64,000 nt of DNA, taken from positions 62,001 through 126,000 of the forward strand of contig CANNZV010001597.1 of NCBI GenBank assembly GCA_947561585.1. Reading direction: 5' to 3'. Origin of the DNA: Caprella mutica (Eukaryota > Arthropoda > Malacostraca > Amphipoda > Caprellidae). The position numbers and the translations under genes were made by a program. The notes under the pieces were generated by a model, which made no database searches, had not been told where the DNA came from, and saw nothing but the letters and a program-made list of their open reading frames with translations. Every line of letters starts with the position of its first letter. Position 1 is the stretch's first letter. Below are positions 23,301 through 35,300 of this stretch, in pieces.

Positions 23301-26300
23301 TACTTTCCCTAGGGTAAGATGGGCTAATTTGACACCAAATTGAGGTTCTTGCTTAATTACAATCAACAAACTTTTCACAGGTTATATTTTATGGCTTCCA
23401 ATTCATTTAATGGTTTGAATAAAAATGCTATTCCTTACATCTGAGGCAATTTTTTGATGTTGGTGCAAGTGGCTCATGGCTTATAAATAGTTAAACTGTG
23501 ATTGTTTCTAATACTCGCAAATGTCTTCTGTCATATAAGACCAAGAAAATAACAATTACATGTGACTTTTAGAGTTATATTCCTTTATCAATTACCCTGT
23601 CTTGCCCTTAATTTCTTACTATGCTCTAATGTCTGTCATTGAATTAATTTGATCATCAGCTTCAATTTATTTGAATTATAAATTGGTGGTAATTTCCTCT
23701 AGGACTATATCAGTATGTCAACTTGATTGTAAGCTAATTGTTCTACTTATTGAGTCCTTTTCTTTAATTGTATGATGCTCACACTGAGGCTATAGCAGTC
23801 ATGTGTAATTGACTGTACTCACAATGATCTCTGTTTTATAATAGAAAGGCATAAGTGATTTTTTTTTAGTGAAAAAAAGAGTTGATGACTAGAGCTGTGA
23901 TGATCCATTTTGTACCTGATGTCAATGGGTTGGAAGTTTATTTCAATTGTGTTTTAAAGGTTATTTTATTTTTTAGCTATTTTATTTTATTTTATTTTAT
24001 GAGAATTCTTTACTATTTAACTCTATCAAAGTTAAAAATAGAATGTGTTTTCTCTTCCACTGGTCTAATGTTGTTTTTGCTTTTCACCTCCAGAGAAGAA
24101 GGCTACGAAGGGAGACGTGCAAGTTAGTTTAGATGAGGTGCCCCTTCACATCGCCTTCTTCACCTTCCTCTCCTATGGGGTACTCATCCTAGTGGGCTAC
24201 ATCAAAGGCCTCTTTGCCAGCATAGATGTGGAGAGAAACAGAGAAGTAAGTGAAGAATTACTTAAGCTTTTAATGTCAACTGGTCAGCTGTCAAATGCTA
24301 AACTAATCTTGTAATTGAATTTAATTATTAATGCTTTATTGTAGAATAAATTATATAAAATGTATAATAATCAAATTGACCCCAGGGGCTCTGTCCTGAA
24401 TGGAAGAGAAGAGGGTGGCATCCCTTAGGCCCCAAACTATTGTAATTTGAATTATGAATTATCTTTTTCATTTTTACCGTGTTTATATCATTTTTTCAAC
24501 ACTACTTGCAGTTTTAGAGGATAGCGCTAGGGTTATGCTCTTCAACTACGAGGTCTTAGATTTTGTGTTAGGTTGCCATTTACTAATATCTCTTCATTTT
24601 CCTCTTAAATTTTGTGTTAGGTAAGCTCGTAGGCTTCATTGACGATCACCTCTTCATTTTCCTCTTAAATTTTGTGTTAGGTAAGCTCGTAGGCTTCATT
24701 GACGATCACCTCTTCATTTTCCTCTTAGATTTTGTGTTAGGTATACTCTTAGGCTTCATTGACGATCACCTCTTCATTTTCCTCTTAGATTTTGTGTTAG
24801 GTAGACTCGTAGGCTTCATTGACGATCACCTCTTCATTTCCCTCTTAGATTTTGTGTTAGGTATACTCGTAGGCTTCATTGACGATCACCTCTTCATTTT
24901 CCTCTTAGATTTTGTGTTAGGTAGACTCGTAGGCTTCATTGACGATCACCTCTTCATTTTCCTCTTAGATTTTGTGTTAGGTATACTCGTAGGCTTCATT
25001 CTTCATTTTCCTCTTCAATCTGTTTAGCCTCCTAAAATAGTTAATAACAAGATTAGGTATCATTTAAGAAAATGGCATGGTAATTTTTTACCTCTTGTTA
25101 CCATTAAGTTTAGAGAGTATCGTCATTTCTAACTCTCATCTTCATGCCGATATATAGCCTATTAGATGCAAAGAGTGGGTAAATTGCTAAATAACGGTTA
25201 TGATAACAGATTTCGGTTGGGTATTTCTTGCAAAGGTTTGGGATTTCCAGATGATATTAGTGAAAAAAACTTGTTTGGAGACGAGTAGTGCAAATAAAAC
25301 TAGTAGAGTTTACTGGTAGTACGAGTGTACTGGTAAAACATGTGTGATGCACTGGTAAAACATGTGTGATGTACTGGTAAAACATGTGTGATGTACTGGT
25401 AAAACATGTGTGATGTACTGGTAAAACATGTGTGATGTACTGGTAAAACATGTGTAATGTACTGGTAAAACATGTGTGATGCACTGGTAAAACATGTGTG
25501 ATGTACTGGTAAAACATGTGTGATGTACTGGTAAAACATGTGTGATGTACTGGTAAAACATGTGTGATGTACTGGTAAAACATGTGTGATGTACTGGTAA
25601 AACATGTGCAATGTACTGGTAAAACATGTGTGATGCACTGGTAAAACATGTGTGATGCACTGGTAAAACATGTGTGATGCACTGGTAAAACATGTGTGAT
25701 GTACTGGTAAAACATGTGTGATGTACTGGTAAAACATGTGTGATGTACTGGTAAAACATGTGTGATGTACTGGTAAAACATGTGTAATGTACTGGTAAAA
25801 CATGTGTAATGTACTGGTAAAACATGTGTGATGTACTGGTAAAACATGTGTAATGTACTGGTAAAACATGTGTGATGTACTGGTAAAACATGTGTAATGT
25901 ACTGGTAAAACATGTGTATATTTCCATTTAATAACTTTAAGAAAATTGCAATTGTTAACAAACTATTTTTTTAATGAATATAATTTATTTAATTTTTGTT
26001 CATAAACTTTGCACTAAATAAATTGATATCTACTCTTTAAATAATAAATAAATCCATTAAAAAAAGTCGTACTATTACAAGTATTATGGTCATCTAAGTG
26101 GATAGGTTAGATAGCATTTGATGATAAGTAGCATAGCTACGTTTATTATACACCATATAATCTATACTAATAATTTCCATAGTGTGTTTATTTATTTATT
26201 TGGTGTCCGCTTTTACACGATGGGTATTAAACATGAAGAATGTAACTATGATACGCACGGGAATATATTGACTTGATATTTAAATTCCCCTGTTTTTATT

Positions 26301-29300
26301 CAATTTTTAAATGTATTTCATCTTTAAAATAAATTAGACTTTGCAGAAAATTTAATTTTAATTGAATTCATTAAAAGTAACGTAATAACTGGAAATTAAT
26401 TGGTAATGATGATGACCCGTTATTCTTAACGGGAAAGTACACTACTGTTCTTATAATGTATGCAATAGTTACGGTGTAAACAGATTAACTGAAAACATCA
26501 CCCAAATTACCAAAGTTAGTTTATTATTTTCTATACCAGGAGAAATAATTACAAGACATGTTCCACACTTATTTGATAGGTCATACGTGCGAGTTGTAAT
26601 AAGAGTGGGGTATGCCTTTAACATTTTATTTTGCCATTGAATATTCCTTGCTGTAAAAACTTAAATTTGTTATTTGAATATAAAAGATAATTTTTTTTCC
26701 CTTATTACTTAATTTTACTCGAGATGCATATTTCTATTAGCCACATGGTATGTATTTAATGTAGATAAACCAATAATAAATACATACTAGATGCATAAAC
26801 AGAGAAATATGACAGGGAATCTAATGGTAGAGCAATCAATTGACTTAGACCTCTGTATTGTCATATCGCTAGGGAGCCTAAATTAATGTCCTACCGATAT
26901 AACACAAATTTCATAATTTAAAAGAAAATAAATAATATTTGATTTAGTTATTATCTATTTATTTCTAATTCCATAAACTTTAAAGGCCTATTTTATGTTT
27001 CAAGAAATGTTCCACCTGCCCTGTTTTGAAGCCATTCACAATATTGAGAGCGTTTTAAAATGCCTCTCCTGAAAAGTAGCTATTTTAGAGTTCTGACAAG
27101 GTTGTCGCAAAGAAGCTAGTTTTATGTCATAACTAGTTCTATTAGTCATAGCATTAGTTCTATTAGTCAAAGCATTAGTTCTTCCTATGCATTATTTATG
27201 AGGTATGTGGCTATGTATTGCCTCATAATTAAGCAACTTACTTAAATCTCATTTTCTGTCGCTCTGTCATGAATACTAATAATTAAAGGAGTCTAATACC
27301 ACAGGGAAAGCTGAGACGTGGGCATTGGTTACTTCAAAATATTAACATATAGGGTAAGTTCCGAATTATCGGTCAGTACTACATTTTCGGTCATATAAGA
27401 AATATAAACGGTATAAAAATTGTTATTATTACACAGTGCTATCTAATACTTCTGCAAACCCGGGTTTGCAGAAGTATTAGATAGCACTGTGTAATAATAA
27501 CAATTTTTATATTGTTTTTTCTTATATGACCGAAAATGTAGTACTGACCAATAATTCGGAACTTACCCTAAATGACTAGCAGTCAATTAGAGAATAATTC
27601 CAATTTCTCTAATCTGCCCAGACAATATAAAGACAGCTATACTCTTACATTTAAAACTAAAAGAAAGTAAATAAAGTACTGATGAAGTTACAGGTGAAAT
27701 GATACACAACAACAATCATACCCTGGGAATAGAGCTGTACATCGTATGACTGAAAGTAACTAATAAAGTCATGACTGTTATCAGTGACTCAGTCATTGTT
27801 AACTTCCTTATCAGCTTATCAGAGATAACACTTCGTAAATAGCGATAACATTTTAGGCAGTACAGTGAGTATGAGGCCTTTGCTGCCGATACGGAAACAT
27901 AAATAGTATAATATGAATGATATTCTTTAGTTACTGTGAATGCAATTCTTTTCATGATACTTTCGTAATAGAAACAACAGAAAGAAAGAAATTGAAAACA
28001 ATATAGAAAAAGAGATCCATGCTTACATCAGTTATTATTATTTTATTTCGCGCTGGATGTCCAAGGACATTTTTTTGTCGTTGTGGAAAATGCGAACCTA
28101 CTGGAAAAACCCACCCGAAAATGGGGCTCTTCACCTTGTACCCTGTAGGCTTGTAGAGGGTGTTCTTCATTCATAGATCTCATACAATCTACATTGATAT
28201 TTCCAAAATGTACGTCTTACCCTCAAGTCGAAAAAATATTTCTTTTTAACTCTCCCTCTCGTGCATTCAAGTCAGACCCTCTTACTTCAACTCTCAGAGA
28301 TAACGTCTCAAACACTATCCATGCTCTACGGTTCATCATAATGGACTATTACTTTTTTACCATTATTTAAACATGGTTTATACATCTTATCCATATACTC
28401 TAGCATTATTATCAGTAATGAGGTAGTTTCGCTTGTTTTTTTTTCAAGATAAGAACTGCAGTCTCTATTTAATGTTAATAAGATCAAACTTAATAATATA
28501 CTCTATACAGTACGTTTCTGAGCCAATGCAATGAATAAAATCGATTAAAGTAGGAGAAAAACTGTACACTGATAAAAACTGGTTAGGAATTTTAACGCGG
28601 TGACTGGTCTCACTCTATCTCGTGAGCCTCTCACTCTACCTCACCACACTCTACCTCACCACACTCTACCTCACCACACTCTACCTCACCACACTCTACC
28701 TCATCACACTCTACCTCATCACACTCTACCTCATCACACTCTACCTCACCACACTCTACCTCACCACACTCTACCTTACCACACTCTACCTCACCACACT
28801 CTACCTCACCACACTCTACCTCACCACACTCTACCTCATCACACTCTACCTCACCACACTCTACCTCACCACACTCTACCTCACCACACTCTACCTCACC
28901 ACACTCTACCTCACCACACTCTACCTCACCACACTCTACCTCACCACACTCTACCTCATCACACTCTACCTCATCACACTCTACCTCATCACACTCTACC
29001 TCATCACACTCTACCTCATCACACTCTACCTCACCACACTCTACCTCACCACACTCTACCTCACCACACTCTACCTCACCACACTCTACCTCACCACACT
29101 CTACCTCACCACACTCTACCTCACCACACTCTACCTCACCACACTCTACCTCACCACACTCTACCTCATCACACTCTACCTCATCACACTCTACCTCACC
29201 ACACTCTACCTCATCACACTCTACCTCATCACACTCTACCTCATCACACTCTACCTCACCACACTCTACCTCACCACACTCTACCTCACCACACTCTACC

Positions 29301-32300
29301 TCACCACACTCACCATTCCTTTCACTACTCATTTTCTCGCTACTATTAGTTAGTTGTTTTAGTAAGATTTTCTGAGGTCAAGAACAAATGTACCTTAACT
29401 AGTAACTACAAAAAGTTACTACCTACTGTTGAGTGAGACCTAAGCGTTTGGTACCTGTGGTAGGTGTAGTTAAGTGATTGGTACCTCTGGTAGGTGTAGT
29501 TAAGTGATTGGTACCTGTGGTAGGTGTAGTTAAGTGATTGGTACCTGTGGTAGGTGTAGTTAAGTGATTGGTACCTCTGGTAGGTGTAGTTAATTGATTG
29601 GTGCCTGTGGTAGGTGTAGTTAAGTGATTGGTGCCTGTGGTAGGTGTAGTTAAGTGATTGGTACCTCTGGTAGGTGTACTTTATTGATTGGTACCTGTGG
29701 TAGGTGTAGTTAAGTGATTGGTACCTCTGGTAGGTGTAGTTAAGTGATTGGTACCTCTGGTAGGTGTACTTTATTGATTGGTACCTGTGGTAGGTGTAGT
29801 TAAGTGATTGGTACCTCTGGTAGGTGTACTTTATTGATTGGTAGTACACCTATCTAAATTGGGCGTTGAAAACGCAGCGTTTTTTATGTTCTCGTATAAA
29901 ATAAGCCTAAGCGTTACCTACTGGTGCCCCATTCTATTCAATTGGTTTCAATCATCTCATTGAGAGAGTTAAGATATCATTGAGAAGATGCCGCCTGCAC
30001 TCATGCTATCTATGTGTTTGTGGTGCACATTCATGCTGCACATTCATGCTACGTATTTGCAACTTAAACATTCTATTATTTCTATGTGTAGTAGCTAGCT
30101 ATGTTCCCTATGAACACACTGCATCTGCATTGAACTGAATGAATGTTACGATACATTTGGGGGTGAGTAGTGATATTATTCCTGAATCATTTCGTCTGTA
30201 ATGGAATATACAAACAATATTCCACTAAGGGTGAACTCTCAAGGTGAAGAACCTCGTCTATTTACAGTCTTAATAAATAGTATGTGTAAATAATATCGTA
30301 AAAGAGGTAGCGAGTTTTTCACCTCGTTTGCTTTTTAGGTTGTTTAGAGTTCAGGTTAAACCTAACTCCTACATTTCCCTTTTTTATTGTTGGTAGGTGC
30401 TTATCGAAATACATTAGTGTTTAGATAGTCAGTTTAATTCAAACCGTAAATGTGTTTTATTTATTATAACTATTATTTTAACACTTTTTCAATATATTAT
30501 TATCTTCTAATTATTTAATTTTTATTTTAGTTGGTATCCATGATACTGCGGTATATGGTTACCAACTAAAATAAATTATTATTATTTGGTTATTTTTCTT
30601 ACGTGTCGGAAAATGGGGAACTGACCGATAATTAAGAACTTGCCCTATACTTAAATAAAAAAAATCGACTAAAGCCATAGCTAAGTTGCTGCGGATGATA
30701 CCTACTTCACCAGTAGCTTTTTTACATTCATGAGCATTAATTTTTGCAGCAAGACTAAGATTTTGTTCATAGTTTCAAATTCATTGTGAATTTTTCTTTT
30801 ATATATTTCATGGAATTATTTGTAGAGAGGGAAGAATTTTTCAATTATAATTATTGTATATTTATTTCTTAGTTGATCGAAAATGTGGAAGCGTCCATTG
30901 ACTGGACATTCACCCTTCTTATCGTAGAAAACATCTGGTCACCACCTCGAACAATAACAATTAAAAAGCATTGCAATTAAAAACAATAAGGGTCAATACA
31001 ATGTGACGGATGATTGCAGTCACGTAGCTACACAATGATGACATTCAAAATATAAACTATAGTTTCTGCTATAGTGAAACATCTCTAAATAGATTTTTAA
31101 TTACTTTATATTAGTGTGTGATAGTGCCATGGATTTTTAGTGTATGTTCCCTCTAAGGCTTCGGACAGACAGACTGGTATCTTATAGTAGTCAACTATCA
31201 ATGAATTTATTGCATTGTACTCATAATAATCTATATGTATTTTAAATGATTTATCTTAAATATTTATTTTAGAACATAAATACGATCCATTGCATGCAAC
31301 TATCATGTCAAAAAACAAAGTTCACCTCCAAGGAGGAAAATTAGTCCCCGATACGTAATTTCCCCCAAGGACAACCTATAAAAACAAAGCAATAAATAAA
31401 TCTTGGAACGTATGCTACTACAATTCTCCACATATACTTTATTACTATAAAAAATGCACAGAAGTAAGAGACTAAACAAAGCTTAAATTAATGCTGGCTA
31501 AAACATCAGCTTCAGCAATTTGTGAAGGTAATTACAATAAATTCAACTAATTGCGTAGTTAATAAAATTCTATAGTCGCGCTTGAATTTGCTAAAGAATT
31601 CAAATTTTTCAGTTGAAGACTGATGCAGTAACCTCTATAATAGAAGTTAAATTGACATTAGTCCCTGTTGCAGAACGATAAAGTATCGTTGTTATACATT
31701 TCTGTTAGAGTTGAGAAATAGAAAGGTTACTTCAGCATGAACTGTTGTAATTTGGTTCATTTTTCGCTATATGCAGCAAGTTATGCAGTCTTAGAGGATA
31801 GCGCTAGGGTTATTCTATTAAACTACAAGATTTTGTATTTTGCGTTAGGTAGACTTGTAGGCTTCATTTACAATCACCTCTTCATTTTCCTCTTCCATCC
31901 TTGAGTGCAGTCACGGGTGTTTTTGTCCCGTTTCGTCACATCCCTTGGTAAGTGACTGCATTCACGGAGTAGCTTTTTTGCGTCCATGAACTTGTCACCG
32001 ACGGTGGTAGTTGACTTTGTTCGTGGAGCCACTTTCCTTTCTGACTGCTTCTCCTAATCCTTTGTTTTTGATTTCCTTTTAATGTCAGCGATACCACCGA
32101 AGCAGACGTCAAACCACTACTAAAATAAAATAAATAATTTCTACCTTACCTAATTGTAATTTCTCTAATAATTTTTACTGTACCTAATGATGATATCCCT
32201 AATAACTAATTTACCTAATATTTCTCTACGCAGGATTACGTCCCTCTTTTCGTTGGTTTCGAGACGTTCTACTTTCGGTACGTGTTTCGACCACTTGGAG

Positions 32301-35300
32301 ACATATTCGACCGTCCCATCTGCAGTGTGCCTGGTGCCTATGTCGACGTGATGGAACGAGTCAGTCACGACGACAATTGGACGTTGCAGTGAGTCTTAAC
32401 GATGTAGCTACCATTGGCTACAGTGAACTCACAGTGAAATGAGTTACGAATGATTGAAATCACTGTTGCCAATAGAGAAAATAGTGAAGGAATGGACTGT
32501 ATAACAAATCTACCTACCTAGGTACCTTGATTAGGTACCTACCTACATAGCTACCGTGCGCGGAAAATTGCCACTGGGAAGATTGCCTCCGGGAAAATTG
32601 CCACTGTGGGAAAACTTCCACTGTGGGAAAATTGCCACTGTGAGAAAATTGCCACTGTGGGAAAACTTCCACTGTGGGAAAATTGCCACTGTGAGAAAAC
32701 TGCCACTGTGGGAAAACTTCCAATGTGGAAAAATTGCCACTATAAAATATATTAGCAATATATTAACAAACTGAAAAAATATTTTACTCTATAAGAAAAT
32801 ACCGAACTGAATACAAAAGTATTCGAATTTTATGTAAAGAAAATGTTCACAGTGCATTCATCTTTCATTGACAAGTTAAAAAAAACTATTCGACCATGGA
32901 ACGATCAATGAGCCTGAGAGACACATTTCGGTTTGAGATATTTAAGGATAATTTAATAACTAATTGATTTGAGTTACTGAAATTCTTTGACTTTTATTGT
33001 CTAAGACGTAACTATTTACTGTGAAACTGATGCAACATGTTTTGTTGTTTATCTTGAAATTAATGTAGCAAGATTTTATTTATTATTGAAACTATAATGC
33101 AACAAAATTTTATTTAGTATTGAAAATAATGCTACAAGATTTTATTTATTATTGGTTGAACCTCTTCAGGGAACAATTAAAGACAATTAAGAATTAATTG
33201 CGTATCAGCACACTCACACCCACCAATGGAAGAATTCACTTCGATCGTATAACTTGTCAAACTGAGATGTACACATTGTAAAAATTCTTATATATTAAAT
33301 TCTGATCAACATTGCATTCAGTACCTATGATTTTGGTGATTTTCGGAAAAAAATTCAGTATGAATTTAGCTATGTACAGTGGCAGTTTTCCCTCAGTGGC
33401 AATCTTCCCAGTAGCAATTTTCTTAGCACCATAGCTACCTACCTACCTAGGTCTACATACATAGGCCTCTCAATATGAATGACTGTAATGCAGTGTGTTG
33501 TATCCGCTAGTTTGTTCTACTGCACACTTCATGATTGTTTGATGACCTGGCAGGGGGGAGTAGGGGTGATAGGCACGCCCCCCGACACATTTAATTAATT
33601 CATCAGACCTAAAGATCCGGGACCGAATTCTCCGCTTAAATCTCAAGTTAAATACATATCAAAATTACTAATGTTACGTATCGTTTTAGTTATTTTGTAC
33701 ACCGGTTAATGATGTTAACCGCTTTTAATAAATACTCTACACATTTTAGTATTCATAATTCCAATTTGCGAGACAGACATTTCCTAGAACCATACCTACC
33801 TACCTACCTACCTCACTATTCATTATTTAGTCTCTTGACTGGCTGTGGTATTGGCACTCATTAGTTTTTAATCTATGATATGTCACTACCTGTTGCCTTG
33901 GTAACCATTCAGTATTTGTGTCACGCATATTGACTGAGTAACTACACCTACCTTGGTACTAGAGTTTTCTAGGTAACATTTTTGATGTCTTTTCATTATT
34001 AAAAACTATTTCAGAATAAACTATTCCACACGTTTTTCAACAAAAATGCAGCGTGAAAAAAGTGTACTTACAAAACACATTCAGTCGTGGCATGTTTTCA
34101 TGCACCATTTTCTTTACTGGGGCATGGAAAAAACGCCTGTGTGAAATGGGCTTAAATGTTTGCAACTTGTATAGAAAGGATGCGCCCATTGAGTACATTT
34201 ATAATCATAACATTTGTTACCATATTAAGATTTGTGAATATATACGAGAAAGCAGTCATTTAGTCAAGTAGCATCTATACGTTCCGCGCAATTTGCCGAT
34301 TTGACTGGAAATTGTACATTTATTGTGGGATATTCTACCCTGCCAACAATCATGAGGTGAGCAGTAGAACAAGAAAGTAGAGGATACAACAAACTACATA
34401 ACGGCCATTTATGTTGAATTTCAAAGTAATCCTCATTTATTTCTTGTCATCTTTGTTTAGTTTTTCTACTAATTTTCATATATAAATGAAGATTATTTTG
34501 AGACTTTCAATATAAATGACCGTTATGTAGTTTGTTGTATCCGCTAGTTTGTTGTAGTGCACACTTTGTGATTGTTTAGTGAACTGACAGGGGGGCTGAG
34601 AGAGCAGTACGCCCCCCGATACAAATATATTAGTATTCAATGTCATTATGAATGAAATGAAGGTATTGACGCACTCTCGGCCTTAGGGGGTTCATATGGT
34701 TTGAAAAAGATTAGCGCGTTCTCGAAATTGCGCGTAACTTTATACATAACTTCCTTTCTAGTTACGATTCGACTATACATTACCACATATCAAATTAAGT
34801 GAAAGCATGATAGAGATTGAAAAAGCACGTCATATATAATCAGTGCTGTCCATTCCTAACCCACTGTCCTTCCCTCAGGTTGACAGGCAAGAAGATCCAC
34901 TCCATTAACATCGGCTCCTACAACTACCTTGGCTTTGCGCAGAATGAAGGGCCCTGTCACGACACAGCGCAAGAGACCACCAAGAGCATTGGTGTGTCTG
35001 TGGCCAGCAGCAGAGCTGAACTGGGTGAGATATTGTCAATTGATGCGTGACGTCATGACTCATATTATATTCAGTTTTTTATAAAAATAAGTAAACCACT
35101 TTACACTACCTAGGGTAAGTTCCGAGTTATCAGACGGCTTCACATTTTGAACAAGTTATAAAAAAACAATGAGTTAAATTATAATTATTATTAGTTTTAC
35201 TTTTTTCTTACGTGTTCGAAAATGTGGAACAGTCCGATAACTCTTAAACTTACCCTAATTCATAAATCCCAGTGAAACATTTTCCTATTTAAATTTTTTC

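Noticed and set aside
23882..24127. 81-codon frame overlapping SPTLC2 exon 3
   Set aside because: It is intron sequence running into the exon in a frame different from the one encoding the conserved membrane segment.
25257..25961. Long minus-strand frames rich in CFTST/HVLPV repeats
   Set aside because: They translate the 22-bp minisatellite in all three frames and have no non-repeat domain.
28600..29353. Open frames of about 240 codons on both strands (LPHHT-like and GEVEC-like repeats)
   Set aside because: The unit is 15 bp, a multiple of three, so every frame stays open by arithmetic. There is no unique sequence, and it lies in an SPTLC2 intron.
34053..34271. 72-codon plus-strand frame in SPTLC2 intron 4
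   Set aside because: No match to any SPTLC2 block, and the flanking exons already join in phase without it.
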